In this document: positions 1 through 7,195 of the stretch, piece by piece | How the letters are laid out: each line of letters starts with the position of its first letter | Position numbering within the stretch: position 1 is the stretch's first letter | Assembly (NCBI GenBank): GCA_002314875.1 | Contig: DCHS01000008.1 | Span: 177-18,741, forward strand | Direction: 5' to 3' | DNA length: 18,565 nucleotides | Source of the DNA: Prevotellaceae bacterium UBA1746 | GTDB taxonomy: Bacteria > Bacteroidota > Bacteroidia > Bacteroidales > Bacteroidaceae | Made by a program: the position numbers and the translations under genes | Notes under the pieces: generated by a model | Database searches by the model: none | What the model saw: the letters and a program-made list of their open reading frames with translations, nothing else | Told to the model about the DNA's origin: nothing

Positions 1-26
1 TGCTCTACCAACTGAGCTAAGAGTGC
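1..26 (-). tRNA. tRNA gene, 5' part only (cut by window edge)
   Basis: Read on the minus strand, the sequence starts with a 7-nt acceptor strand GCACTCT, then T8-A9, a D-stem GCTC, the D-loop AGTTGGTA with the conserved GG, the closing GAGC strand and A26. This is the canonical first third of a bacterial tRNA. The anticodon and the rest lie beyond position 1, so the amino acid cannot be read. The acceptor and D-arm resemble Bacteroidales lysine tRNAs as I remember them, but that is only a guess. A matching promoter lies just upstream. Confidence 0.9.
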
Positions 27-59
27 ATATTGAAACGCTTGATTTCGCAATTGCGAGTG

Positions 60-90
60 CAAAAGTACTGCGAAATATCGATATGACCAA
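60..90 (-). promoter_or_regulatory. Bacteroidota-type promoter of the tRNA
   Basis: The minus strand carries TACTTTTG (60-67), a perfect match to the TAnnTTTG -7 element, and TTGG (87-90), a 3/4 match to the -33 TTTG element. The spacer is 19 nt, the usual distance. Transcription would begin near position 53, about 27 nt before the mature tRNA 5' end. Confidence 0.65.
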
Positions 91-232
91 GACTAACTGC
101 GACTTTTTTCTAAAAAAACTGCATTTTTGCGGATATTTGCCGAGTTTGTTTTGCAAAAGCAAGAATTTCCATCGTATTTCCTCTGCAATCCACGAGTTGT
201 AGCATTCTCTGCCAATCAAAAACGAACAAAAG

Positions 233-275
233 AAAATCGGACACACTGCCAATACCCGACAATGTGTCCGATTTT
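233..275 (-). terminator. Intrinsic terminator of the MFS transporter gene
   Basis: A perfect 13-bp inverted repeat (AAAATCGGACACA at 233-245, its complement at 263-275) encloses a 17-nt loop. It begins 18 nt past the transporter stop codon. A T-rich run follows on the minus strand, and the A/T ends of the stem would let it work in either direction. The rest of the 27-292 gap (about 91-232) is AT-rich and shows me no gene or clear signal. Confidence 0.8.
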
Positions 276-292
276 GTCATAAAAGATTACGG

Positions 293-1573
293 TTACTGCT
301 TTGCGACAGCCTTAGTCTCTTTGAAGATGAGAGCAAAGAGAACGAGAACGACGAGAGCATAGCCAGCGAAGATAAACCAGCATTCGCGCCAGCCGTCTAG
401 CTGCATGGCAGGATCAACATTATAAACGAAATGGTTGACGATAGCCTGAGCGGTAAGTGTACCGCAGGTAGCACCAAGACCATTGGTCATAATCATAAAG
501 AGTCCCTGGGCACTGGAACGAATCTCACCTTCTGTATTCTGATCCACGAAAAGTGCACCACTGATATTGAAGAAGTCGAAGGCTACACCATAAACGATAC
601 AGCTAAGGACGAACATCCAAACGCCGGGACCAGGATTACCCGTTCCAAAGAGACCGAAGCGGAATACCCATGCTGCCATAGCAATCATCATTACCTTCTT
701 GATACCAAAACGACCGAGGAAGAAAGGAATGAGAAGGATACAGCAGGTTTCACTGATCTGGCTGAGCGAAATCAAGATGTTGGCATGCTGAGCACCGAAA
801 GTATTGGCAAATTCAGGAATCTCCTTGAAAGAGGTGATATAGGGATTAGCATAACCATTGGTAATCTGGAGACTAACACCGAGGAGCATGGAGAAGATGA
901 AGAAAATCGCCATTCGACGCTGACGGAACAATTTGAAAGCGTCGAGACCGAGAGCGTGCAAAACGCTGTCTGCGGGACGGCCACCAGAGGGAAGGGCTTC
1001 CTTGATTGGACATGCAGGAAGAGTCTGACTGTACAGAGCGAGAAGAACACTCAAACCACCACTGACGATAAACTGCATACTGGTCTGCTGGAAACCACAG
1101 AGGTCAACAATCCACATGGTACAGATAAAACCGATGGTACCGAAGATACGGATAGGCGGGAAATCCTTTACGGTATCCATACCTGCCGTTGTCAACGCAT
1201 TGAAAGCCACGGAATTTGACAGTGCAATAGTCGGCATGAAGAAAGCTACGGAAAGAGCATAGAGCGTAAAAAGAATGCCCACATCGAAACCATCGTTCAA
1301 GCCATATATACCAGCTGCGGCCATGAAGAGACCTGCGAGAAGATGGCAAAGGCCAAGAAGACGCTGTGCCTGCATCCAACGGTCGGCAATGATACCCATA
1401 ATTCCAGGCATGAAGATAGAGACAATACCCTGGATGGAATAGAACCAACCGATAATGCTACCATGACCGTGGGTTGCAAGGAAGGTACCCATACTCGTCA
1501 GGTAGGCACCCCATACGGCGAACTCTAAAAAGTTCATCGCGATGAGGCGAGATTTGAGAGAAGTGTTGTTCAT
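293..1573 (-). CDS. MFS transporter, nucleoside:H+ symporter (NupG-like) family
   Basis: A 426-residue inner-membrane protein with about 12 hydrophobic segments, the normal size for a major facilitator. The N-terminus (NFLEFAVWGAYLTSMGTFL, residues 14-32) and the early glycine-rich helices match the nucleoside:proton symporter group related to NupG and XapB, which import nucleosides with protons. That specificity is inferred from family likeness; no substrate residue can be named with certainty. The start ATG at 1571-1573 gives the short hydrophilic N-terminus expected before helix 1, and no Shine-Dalgarno is seen. The gene stands alone, divergent from mutS2, with a leader of roughly 120 nt and a strong hairpin after the stop. 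No nucleoside hydrolase or phosphorylase lies beside it, so context does not confirm the substrate. Confidence 0.8.
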   Translation of the reverse strand: MNNTSLKSRLIAMNFLEFAVWGAYLTSMGTFLATHGHGSIIGWFYSIQGIVSIFMPGIMGIIADRWMQAQRLLGLCHLLAGLFMAAAGIYGLNDGFDVGILFTLYALSVAFFMPTIALSNSVAFNALTTAGMDTVKDFPPIRIFGTIGFICTMWIVDLCGFQQTSMQFIVSGGLSVLLALYSQTLPACPIKEALPSGGRPADSVLHALGLDAFKLFRQRRMAIFFIFSMLLGVSLQITNGYANPYITSFKEIPEFANTFGAQHANILISLSQISETCCILLIPFFLGRFGIKKVMMIAMAAWVFRFGLFGTGNPGPGVWMFVLSCIVYGVAFDFFNISGALFVDQNTEGEIRSSAQGLFMIMTNGLGATCGTLTAQAIVNHFVYNVDPAMQLDGWRECWFIFAGYALVVLVLFALIFKETKAVAKQ

Positions 1574-1697
1574 ATTAATTTGTTATTTTGAGATTATCCG
1601 GTGTTTCACAGGCTCCAAACCGTCATTTTTCATCAATAAACTTAGAAAAACGCACAGTCTTTGCAGCCGTTTTTTGCTTTTTTAGGATTTCAAGGTG

Positions 1698-1705
1698 CAA
1701 AGATA
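1698..1705 (-). promoter_or_regulatory. Probable -7 element for the MFS transporter gene
   Basis: The minus strand reads TATCTTTG, a perfect TAnnTTTG match. The only TTTG upstream (1731-1734) sits at a 25-nt spacing, longer than usual, so the -33 part is weak. Transcription would start near 1691 and give a 117-nt leader. Confidence 0.5.
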
Positions 1706-1718
1706 GCGCAAAATTTCG

Positions 1719-1726
1719 TAACTTTG
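1719..1726 (+). promoter_or_regulatory. Probable -7 element for mutS2
   Basis: TAACTTTG matches TAnnTTTG and lies 23 nt before the mutS2 ATG, implying a leader of only about 18 nt. No convincing -33 TTTG is present at the normal distance. It is back to back with the minus-strand element at 1698-1705, with 13 bp between them. Confidence 0.55.
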
Positions 1727-1749
1727 CGCACAAATTTTAAAAAAAGACA

Positions 1750-4347
1750 ATGACTTACCCCGAAAACATTGAAAGAAAGATAGGATTTGCGGAAATCCGT
1801 ACCCTATTGAAGGGAAGATGCATGTCAACACTGGGAACCGAATGGGTTGACAGCCGCGTGCAATTCTCTTCTGATTACGAGGAGGTAGCAGAGTCACTCG
1901 AGCAGGTTCGGGAATTCATGAGATTCATGGAGATTGAAGAGGATGTATATGAAGAGAATTTCTATGATGTCCGACAGCCACTGATGCGTATTCGCCCCGA
2001 ACGCACCTACATGGAAGAACTCGATCTCTTTGACCTCAAACGTTCGCTACAGACTGTTGTCAGTCTTGTTGAATTCATCCGTAAGGCGAAAGAGGAGGAC
2101 GAATCCTCCTATAAGCATTCCTGCGAAGAGACTTTTACTCCTAAGTATCCCGCCCTTTTCCGCATGACCGAAGGCGTGGGTTGCTATCCGGACATCATCC
2201 GCCGCATTGACTCGGTGTTGAACAAGTACGGAAAAATCAAAGACACGGCATCACCTGAGTTGCTGACTATACGTCACAGCATTGAAGTGACGACAAGAAC
2301 CATCAGCCACTCTCTCCGTTCCATTATCAACGAAGCCCAGCAGGAAGGTTACATCGATCGCGATGTCAGTCCTACCCTTCGTGACGGCCGTCTCGTCATT
2401 CCCGTTGCTCCCGCTCTTAAGCGCAAGATCAAAGGTATTATCCACGATGAGAGTGCAACCGGAAAGACGGTATTCATTGAACCCGCTGCCGTTGTTGATG
2501 CCAATAACCGCATCCGCGAGTTGAAAGGTGCAGAAAAGCGTGAGATGATACGCATTCTCCAGGAGCTTTCCAACCAGATCCGTCCCTACATCAATGAGAT
2601 GATGGGGTCTTTGCAGTTCCTCGCTCATATTGACTACCTCCGTGCGTTGGCGACATTCTGTGAGAATTTCACCGCCATCGTGCCCCAGCTCGAGCGCACC
2701 CCTCATATCGACTGGGTTCAAGCTCGTCATCCGCTGCTCCAGCAGAGTCTTGAACGCCACGGCAAGAAAATGGTTCCTCTGGATATTTCCCTTCGTGGAA
2801 AGGCCCGCATTCTCATCATCTCCGGTCCGAACGCTGGTGGAAAATCTGTCTGTCTGAAGACCATCGGCCTTTTGCAGTATATGCTCCAGTGCGGTATGCC
2901 TATTCCTGTCCGTGAGAACTCCGTAGCAGGTATCTTCGAAGATGTCATGATTGATATCGGCGACGAACAGAGCATTGAAGACGACCTCTCAACCTACTCT
3001 TCCCACCTTTTAAACATGAAAATGATGATGAAGCGTAGTACGGGACACTCTTTGTTGCTCATTGACGAATTCGGTGGAGGTACCGAACCTCAGATAGGCG
3101 GTGCAATGGCCGAAGCCATGCTTAACAAATTCGTTGAGAATGGGGCCTACGGTGTCATTACCACCCACTATCAGAACCTGAAGCATTATGCCGAAGACTG
3201 CGAAACTGTTATCAACGGCGCCATGCTTTACGACCGTGCCCAGATGCAGCCTCTCTTCGTCCTGCAAATTGGTAATCCTGGTAGTTCCTTCGCTGTAGAA
3301 ATTGCCCGTAAGATTGGGCTTCCTGAAGATGTCATTGCCTATGCGTCTGAACTTGTCGGCAAGGATTATGTCATGAGCGACAAGTATTTACAGGATATTG
3401 TACGCGATAAGGTTTACTGGGAGAACAAGCGCCAGAAAATCCGTCAGCGAGAAAAGATGCTGGAGGATACTATTGCTCAATACGAGACCGAACTATCATC
3501 TATCTCTCAGGAGAAAAAGGAAGTATTGTCCGGCGCTCGTGAAGAGGCAAAGCGCATCATCCAGGAATCCAACGCGATGATTGAAAATACCATCCGTACC
3601 ATTAAGGAAAGCCAGGCCGAACGCGAACGCACCCTCGAGGCCCGCAAGGAACTCAAAGAGTTTAAAGAGCAGGTTCAGCAGGCTGAGAAAGAAAAGCCCA
3701 ACGACGAGATTACCCGCAAAATGGAAAAAATCCGTCGCCGCCAGGAACGTCGCCAGGAAGCCAAGCGTAACCCCAATGCTCCTGCTACAAATAATGGTGC
3801 TGGTAACGGATTGGCAGATGCCCTCGCATTACTTCAGGCCAAAGCAGAAGCTGACGAAGCCATTGCAAAACAGCCTATCGTGGCTGGCAGCTGGGTTCGC
3901 ATCAAGGGCCAGCATACCGTCGGTCGCGTTGAACTTATTCAAGGTAAAGTAGCACGCGTTCTCTTCGGTGTAATGAACACCATGGTTCCTCTCAACCGCC
4001 TGGAATGTACACGCCGTCCAGACCCCAAACCCGCTGTAACGCAGGTTAGTACCTTCGTTAGCAAGGACACCCGTGATCAGGTTTACGAAAAGAAGCTTCA
4101 CTTCCGTCCAGAAATCGACCTTCGTGGTATGAGAGGCGAAGAAGCCCTCACCGCAGTCAAGTATTTCATCGACGATGCTATTCTTCTGGCACAGAGCCGT
4201 GTCCGCATCCTTCACGGAACGGGAACCGGTGCCCTTCGTACCTTGATTCGCCAATACCTCAATACTGTCACCGGCATTAAGAATTACCATGATGAACACG
4301 TCCAATTTGGTGGTGCCGGCATTACCGTTGTTGAATTCGAAGGATAA
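1750..4347 (+). CDS. mutS2: MutS2 family ATPase with C-terminal Smr domain
   Basis: An 865-residue full-length MutS2. MutS homologues of this branch lack the mismatch-binding domain. In other bacteria they act on recombination intermediates or rescue collided ribosomes, so the exact role here is inferred. Order: MutS core and lever-type helices (about 1-340), ATPase with Walker A GPNAGGKS (359-366) and Walker B LLLIDEFG (435-442), a long charged coiled coil (about 540-690), a small SH3/KOW-like segment beginning GSWVRIKG (713-756), and an Smr domain with IDLRG (789-793) and HGTGTG (822-827), the motifs of the Smr nuclease/RNA-binding fold. All key motifs are intact. The ATG at 1750 follows an A-rich leader. 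It is monocistronic, with a perfect hairpin terminator 44 nt after the stop, and convergent with mtgA. Confidence 0.97.
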   Translation: MTYPENIERKIGFAEIRTLLKGRCMSTLGTEWVDSRVQFSSDYEEVAESLEQVREFMRFMEIEEDVYEENFYDVRQPLMRIRPERTYMEELDLFDLKRSLQTVVSLVEFIRKAKEEDESSYKHSCEETFTPKYPALFRMTEGVGCYPDIIRRIDSVLNKYGKIKDTASPELLTIRHSIEVTTRTISHSLRSIINEAQQEGYIDRDVSPTLRDGRLVIPVAPALKRKIKGIIHDESATGKTVFIEPAAVVDANNRIRELKGAEKREMIRILQELSNQIRPYINEMMGSLQFLAHIDYLRALATFCENFTAIVPQLERTPHIDWVQARHPLLQQSLERHGKKMVPLDISLRGKARILIISGPNAGGKSVCLKTIGLLQYMLQCGMPIPVRENSVAGIFEDVMIDIGDEQSIEDDLSTYSSHLLNMKMMMKRSTGHSLLLIDEFGGGTEPQIGGAMAEAMLNKFVENGAYGVITTHYQNLKHYAEDCETVINGAMLYDRAQMQPLFVLQIGNPGSSFAVEIARKIGLPEDVIAYASELVGKDYVMSDKYLQDIVRDKVYWENKRQKIRQREKMLEDTIAQYETELSSISQEKKEVLSGAREEAKRIIQESNAMIENTIRTIKESQAERERTLEARKELKEFKEQVQQAEKEKPNDEITRKMEKIRRRQERRQEAKRNPNAPATNNGAGNGLADALALLQAKAEADEAIAKQPIVAGSWVRIKGQHTVGRVELIQGKVARVLFGVMNTMVPLNRLECTRRPDPKPAVTQVSTFVSKDTRDQVYEKKLHFRPEIDLRGMRGEEALTAVKYFIDDAILLAQSRVRILHGTGTGALRTLIRQYLNTVTGIKNYHDEHVQFGGAGITVVEFEG

Positions 4348-4352
4348 GAAAT

Positions 4353-4390
4353 TCTAACGCATACAAAAGAAAAATCTAACGCATACAAAA
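4353..4390. repeat. Two 16-bp direct repeats after mutS2
   Basis: TCTAACGCATACAAAA occurs exactly at 4353-4368 and 4375-4390, a 22-nt period, between the mutS2 stop and its terminator stem. The function is unknown. Confidence 0.85.
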
Positions 4391-4436
4391 AGAGAGCGTA
4401 CCAACGATATAATTGGTACGCTCTCTTCGTGTTTTT
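4391..4436 (+). terminator. Intrinsic terminator of mutS2
   Basis: A perfect 14-bp stem (AGAGAGCGTACCAA at 4391-4404 with its complement at 4413-4426) closes an 8-nt loop. A short TCGTG segment and five Ts follow. The A-run before the stem would also allow weaker termination from the opposite side. Confidence 0.85.
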
Positions 4437-4439
4437 AAA

Positions 4440-4526
4440 ATCGTCGTAGGGCGACAGAATATTCGTCCGCGGACGACAGAATATTCGTCGTAGGGCGAAT
4501 GTAAATTCGTCCGCGGACGAATTTAC
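4440..4526. repeat. Alternating array of four palindromic 16-mers, 22-nt period
   Basis: Four 16-nt units begin at 4440, 4462, 4484 and 4506, separated by 6-nt spacers (AGAATA, AGAATA, TGTAAA). Units 1 and 3 are type A (TCGTCGTAGGGCGA core, an imperfect hairpin with one G-T pair). Units 2 and 4 are type B (TTCGTCCGCGGACGAA in unit 4, a perfect palindrome; unit 2 differs at its last base). The layout is A-B-A-B, i.e. a 44-bp dimer present twice. Around unit 4 the symmetry extends to a perfect 26-bp palindrome (4501-4526) that covers the mtgA stop codon, so it may double as the mtgA terminator. Resembles REP-like intergenic palindromes; identity not established. Confidence 0.85.
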
Positions 4527-5209
4527 TTTTCCTCCGTCTCAAGCAACGGCACATGGCGCATCTGCTTCTGAATCCAAGCCTGGCGTTTACGCATGTACGG
4601 ACCAGGGTGCAGACTGGAGAACTTGCGGGGATTGGGAAGTGTGGCAGCGATAAGGGCACATTCGGAACGCGTCAGTTCCTTGGCAGAGCAACCGAAATGC
4701 TGCTGTGCTACCGCCTCAGCGCCATAGATACCATCTCCCATCTCAATGGAGTTCAGATAAACCTCAATAATGCGCTGTTTCGACCAGATGGTTTCAATAA
4801 GGAACGTGAAATACACCTCAAATCCCTTGCGCACCCAAGAGCTCTTTGGCCATAGAAAGACATTCTTTGCCGTCTGCTGGGAAATCGTACTACCTCCACG
4901 GATTCTTCCGCGCTTCTGACGCTCTTCAATAGCCTTGCTGATAGCCCCGGCATCAAAACCGTTATGCTGCATGAAATTCTGGTCTTCAGATGCGATGACG
5001 GCAACGGGCATATACTTGGACATCTCGCTCAAATCCACCCACTTATGTTCAAGTTTGACAGATTCGCCATCACCAACTTGTTCGATGCAACGCAGGACCA
5101 TAAGCGGCGTCAACGATACTGGCATCCATTTATAATAAAAGGTAGCCAATATCGTTGAAGCAAAAAAGAGCAAAACTGCCCATCGAATAATACGATAAAT
5201 TATCCTCAT
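4523..5209 (-). CDS. mtgA: Monofunctional biosynthetic peptidoglycan transglycosylase
   Basis: A 228-residue GT51 enzyme that polymerises lipid II into glycan strands on the outer face of the inner membrane. It has one N-terminal membrane anchor (residues about 8-26) and no transpeptidase domain. The family motifs are present: the catalytic Glu in SEDQNF (E75), GGSTISQQTAKN (105-116) with the conserved second region, KGFEVYFTFLIE (128-139), and IIEVYLNSIEMG (147-158). It lies 27 nt downstream of the DUF3127 gene on the same strand and is probably cotranscribed with it. The stop codon falls inside the terminal 26-bp palindrome of the repeat array, so the array reaches the very end of the gene. 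Confidence 0.95.
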   Translation of the reverse strand: MRIIYRIIRWAVLLFFASTILATFYYKWMPVSLTPLMVLRCIEQVGDGESVKLEHKWVDLSEMSKYMPVAVIASEDQNFMQHNGFDAGAISKAIEERQKRGRIRGGSTISQQTAKNVFLWPKSSWVRKGFEVYFTFLIETIWSKQRIIEVYLNSIEMGDGIYGAEAVAQQHFGCSAKELTRSECALIAATLPNPRKFSSLHPGPYMRKRQAWIQKQMRHVPLLETEEK

Positions 5210-5236
5210 AGGCGCAGTTAAATGCGTATGAAATGT

Positions 5237-5641
5237 TTAGAAGGGGAGATTATCCGGCTCGTCTTCCTTTACGGGAGCAGGGATGTCTGCTACGGGTGCT
5301 GCAGCAGGAGCGGCGGGAGCAGCGGGAGAATAAGGAGGAGCAGGAGCAAAAGGCTGAACACCACCCTCGGGAACACGTTCTACCTTCCATGCACGGATAC
5401 TGTTGTACCAACGACCGTTGAACTCTCTTGCATCGATATCAAAAGAAACCGTCAACTCTTCATTGGGCTGAATGTTCATTTCACGAAGACGATCTGCACC
5501 AAAGACCTCAAATGCACAACGACGGGGATACTGATCGTGAGTTTCGAGTACAAATTCCTGAACAACCCAGTCAGAACCGGTACGAGCTGACTTACCCGTA
5601 CGAGCTTCCATGATGTGGGTGATTTTACCTGTAATTTCCAT
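5237..5641 (-). CDS. DUF3127 family protein, SSB-like
   Basis: A 134-residue protein that I recognise as the Bacteroidota DUF3127 family. Residues 1-90 form a compact beta-rich segment (MEITGKITHI, WVVQEFVLET, CAFEVFGADRL, LTVSFDIDA, RWYNSIRAWKVERV) that looks like a small OB fold. A Pro/Ala-rich linker (about 98-124) leads to an acidic tip ending DNLPF (130-134). This is the architecture of single-stranded DNA-binding protein: OB fold, flexible linker, acidic tip ending in Pro-Phe. A role in binding single-stranded nucleic acid and recruiting repair or replication partners is inference, supported mildly by the divergent neighbour dnaN. Cytoplasmic; no signal peptide. First gene of an apparent two-gene unit with mtgA. 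Confidence 0.85.
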   Translation of the reverse strand: MEITGKITHIMEARTGKSARTGSDWVVQEFVLETHDQYPRRCAFEVFGADRLREMNIQPNEELTVSFDIDAREFNGRWYNSIRAWKVERVPEGGVQPFAPAPPYSPAAPAAPAAAPVADIPAPVKEDEPDNLPF

Positions 5642-5720
5642 AATTTAAATGATATTGTTTTAATTGATTTTTGCAAAATGTGAGAAAAAAGCGCAACGGC
5701 CCTTCTTACAAATGTGGCTG

Positions 5721-5728
5721 CGAAAGTA
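5721..5728 (-). promoter_or_regulatory. Possible -7 element for DUF3127-mtgA
   Basis: The minus strand reads TACTTTCG, a one-base deviation from TAnnTTTG, 80 nt upstream of the DUF3127 start. No -33 TTTG is seen at the usual distance, so this is the best candidate rather than a firm call. Confidence 0.35.
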
Positions 5729-5807
5729 CGACTTTTTTTTTACATTGAGTGATTTTTCGGCGATAAAATTAAAAATATAACTTTTTCTTTTGTTTTTTCG
5801 AGGATTT

Positions 5808-5841
5808 TTCGAGGATATTCCGAAAATTATCCTTACATTTG
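5808..5841 (+). promoter_or_regulatory. Promoter of dnaN
   Basis: TACATTTG at 5834-5841 is a perfect TAnnTTTG -7 element. TTCG at 5808-5811 is a 3/4 match to the -33 TTTG, 22 nt upstream. The predicted start near 5848 gives a leader of about 110 nt. The 5642-5956 gap (315 nt) otherwise holds AT-rich sequence, the minus-strand promoter candidate and the structured leader. Confidence 0.6.
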
Positions 5842-5848
5842 TGGCCTC

Positions 5849-5925
5849 TAAGAATGCTTACAGCATTACTAACGCGGGAAACCAACCCGCAAACCTGGTG
5901 GATTCTTACGAATCACCTCCTTTAA
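5849..5925 (+). promoter_or_regulatory. Hairpin-rich dnaN leader with a 23-codon open frame
   Basis: Three small hairpins follow one another: AATGC/GCATT (5853-5857 with 5863-5867), GCGGG/CCCGC (5874-5878 with 5886-5890), and a bulged stem GGT-GATTC/GAATC-ACC (5897-5905 with 5910-5917). In addition TAAGAAT (5849-5855) is complementary to ATTCTTA (5902-5908), which would exclude hairpins 1 and 3, so two alternative folds are possible. An ATG at 5854 opens a 23-codon frame ending at a TAA (5923-5925) and containing two adjacent Trp codons (5896-5901). Stems are short; function is speculative. Confidence 0.35.
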
Positions 5926-5956
5926 TCTTGTCAATCAAAAAAAAGACCTTAACAAT

Positions 5957-7081
5957 ATGATTTTTACAGTTAACAGCGCACTTCTCTCCCAGCGTCTCCA
6001 GACCTTGGGTCGTGTCATCAATTCGAAGAACACCATGCCTATTTTGGGCAACTTCCTCTTCAAGGTTGAAGGCAACACTCTTACCCTCACAGCTTCTGAC
6101 AATGAGGTTTATCTGACCACAAATGTTGAACTGATTTCCTCTGACAGCAACATTGAGTTTACTGTCAACGCTCGCACCATTCAGGATGCCATCAAGGAAA
6201 TTCCCGAACAGCCCATGGAGTTCGGTGTCAATCCCGATACCCTCGAAATCACCATCGGCTATCAGAACGGTCAGTACAGCCTGATGGGTGAAAGTGCAGA
6301 TCAGTATCCTTTGAGCAAGCCCCTCGAAGACGATGCTGCAACTCTTACCATCGACAGCCAGCGTCTTTTCGCCAGCATCAATCGCGCGCTCTTCGCCACC
6401 GGCGACGACCAGTTACGTCCCGTAATGAACGGTGTATATTTTGATTATCAGACCAGCGGTCTCAGCATCGTTGCTTCCGACGGTCGCAAGTTGGCATGCA
6501 GCCGTATGTTTAACATCCGTACCGACCAGCCTACAAACTTCAACCTCCCCAAGAAGCCCGCAAACATCATCAAGAGCATTCTTCAGAAGGAGTCAGGCGA
6601 TACCGTTATCCGTTTCAGCCAGCGCAATGCTACCATGCAGACCGAAAGCTATCTGATGACCTGCCGCCTTATCGAAGGTAAGTTCCCCAACTACAACAGC
6701 GTTATTCCTCAGAATAATCCCAACGCAATGACGGTAAATCGCCAGAGCCTCATCGCTGCTCTCCGTCGTATCCTCATCTTCTCTAATGTCGGCAGTCCCC
6801 TTATTAAGCTGCACATCGAGCAAGGCCGTCTGGAAGTTAGTACCAAGGACAATGACTATCGTCGTAGTGGTGTTGAAAATATGCTTTGCGAATACGACGG
6901 TACTCCCCTTAACATCGGTTTCAAGGGTACTCTCCTCATCGAGCTCCTCAACAACCTCGAGGACGAAGAAGTTATTTTCCGTCTGGCTGATCCCTCTCGC
7001 GCTGGTATCATCGTTCCTGGTAAGCAGCAAGAAAACGAGGAAGTTATTATGCTCCTCATGCCAATGATGCTCAACGACTAA
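5957..7081 (+). CDS. dnaN: DNA polymerase III beta subunit (sliding clamp)
   Basis: 374 residues, the normal full length for the clamp, which dimerises into a ring around DNA and tethers polymerase and repair factors. The protein opens MIFTVNSALLSQRLQTLGRV and shows the three repeated clamp domains of about 120 residues each. The first carries NTMPILGNFLF (25-35) and the family-typical LTLTASDNEVYLTT. The second carries TIDSQRLFASINRALFATGDDQLRPVMNG around 131-159. The C-terminus ends in the expected hydrophobic MLLMPMMLND that helps form the partner-binding pocket. The ATG is preceded by an A-rich leader without Shine-Dalgarno. It has its own promoter and is followed by a hairpin, so it is probably mainly monocistronic. 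It is divergent from the DUF3127 gene. Confidence 0.97.
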   Translation: MIFTVNSALLSQRLQTLGRVINSKNTMPILGNFLFKVEGNTLTLTASDNEVYLTTNVELISSDSNIEFTVNARTIQDAIKEIPEQPMEFGVNPDTLEITIGYQNGQYSLMGESADQYPLSKPLEDDAATLTIDSQRLFASINRALFATGDDQLRPVMNGVYFDYQTSGLSIVASDGRKLACSRMFNIRTDQPTNFNLPKKPANIIKSILQKESGDTVIRFSQRNATMQTESYLMTCRLIEGKFPNYNSVIPQNNPNAMTVNRQSLIAALRRILIFSNVGSPLIKLHIEQGRLEVSTKDNDYRRSGVENMLCEYDGTPLNIGFKGTLLIELLNNLEDEEVIFRLADPSRAGIIVPGKQQENEEVIMLLMPMMLND

Positions 7082-7117
7082 TCGATAGTTTCAAAAAGAC
7101 TTTTTCTCGAATAATCC

Positions 7118-7145
7118 TATTGCAGGTGGGCGACCACCTGCAATA
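7118..7145 (+). terminator. Hairpin after dnaN
   Basis: A perfect 12-bp stem (TATTGCAGGTGG at 7118-7129 with its complement at 7134-7145) is closed by a GCGA loop of the very stable GNRA class. No U-tract follows directly, so it may terminate only partly or protect the dnaN mRNA 3' end. No clear promoter is seen between here and the next gene, so readthrough may feed it. Confidence 0.6.
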
Positions 7146-7171
7146 TCCATGTTTAAGACAGGGCTTTTCAA

Positions 7172-7195
7172 GTTAAAAGTTATACGTTAAAAGTT
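7172..7195 (+). repeat. Short tandem repeat before the DUF4835 gene
   Basis: GTTAAAAGTT occurs at 7172-7181 and 7186-7195 (14-nt period), 14 nt before the GTG start. A low-complexity tract; no function is evident. Confidence 0.6.

Noticed and set aside
431..1219. 262-codon open frame on the plus strand inside the MFS gene
   Set aside because: Antisense shadow of the transporter; its translation is rich in Thr, Glu and Asp with no recognisable domain, while the opposite strand gives a clear 12-helix protein.
1646..1674. AAAAACG/CGTTTTT inverted repeat in the transporter leader
   Set aside because: Only 7 bp with five A-T pairs and a 15-nt loop; expected by chance in such AT-rich sequence.
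1750..4347. MutS1 mismatch-repair protein
   Set aside because: No N-terminal mismatch-recognition domain with a Phe-x-Glu motif, and a C-terminal Smr domain is present, so the gene belongs to MutS2.
4440..4526. CRISPR array
   Set aside because: Repeats are only 16 nt of two alternating types with 6-nt spacers that are partly identical; no leader or cas genes are near.
5854..5925. Annotating the 23-codon frame before dnaN as a real gene
   Set aside because: No homology or translation signal supports it; kept only as part of the leader hypothesis.
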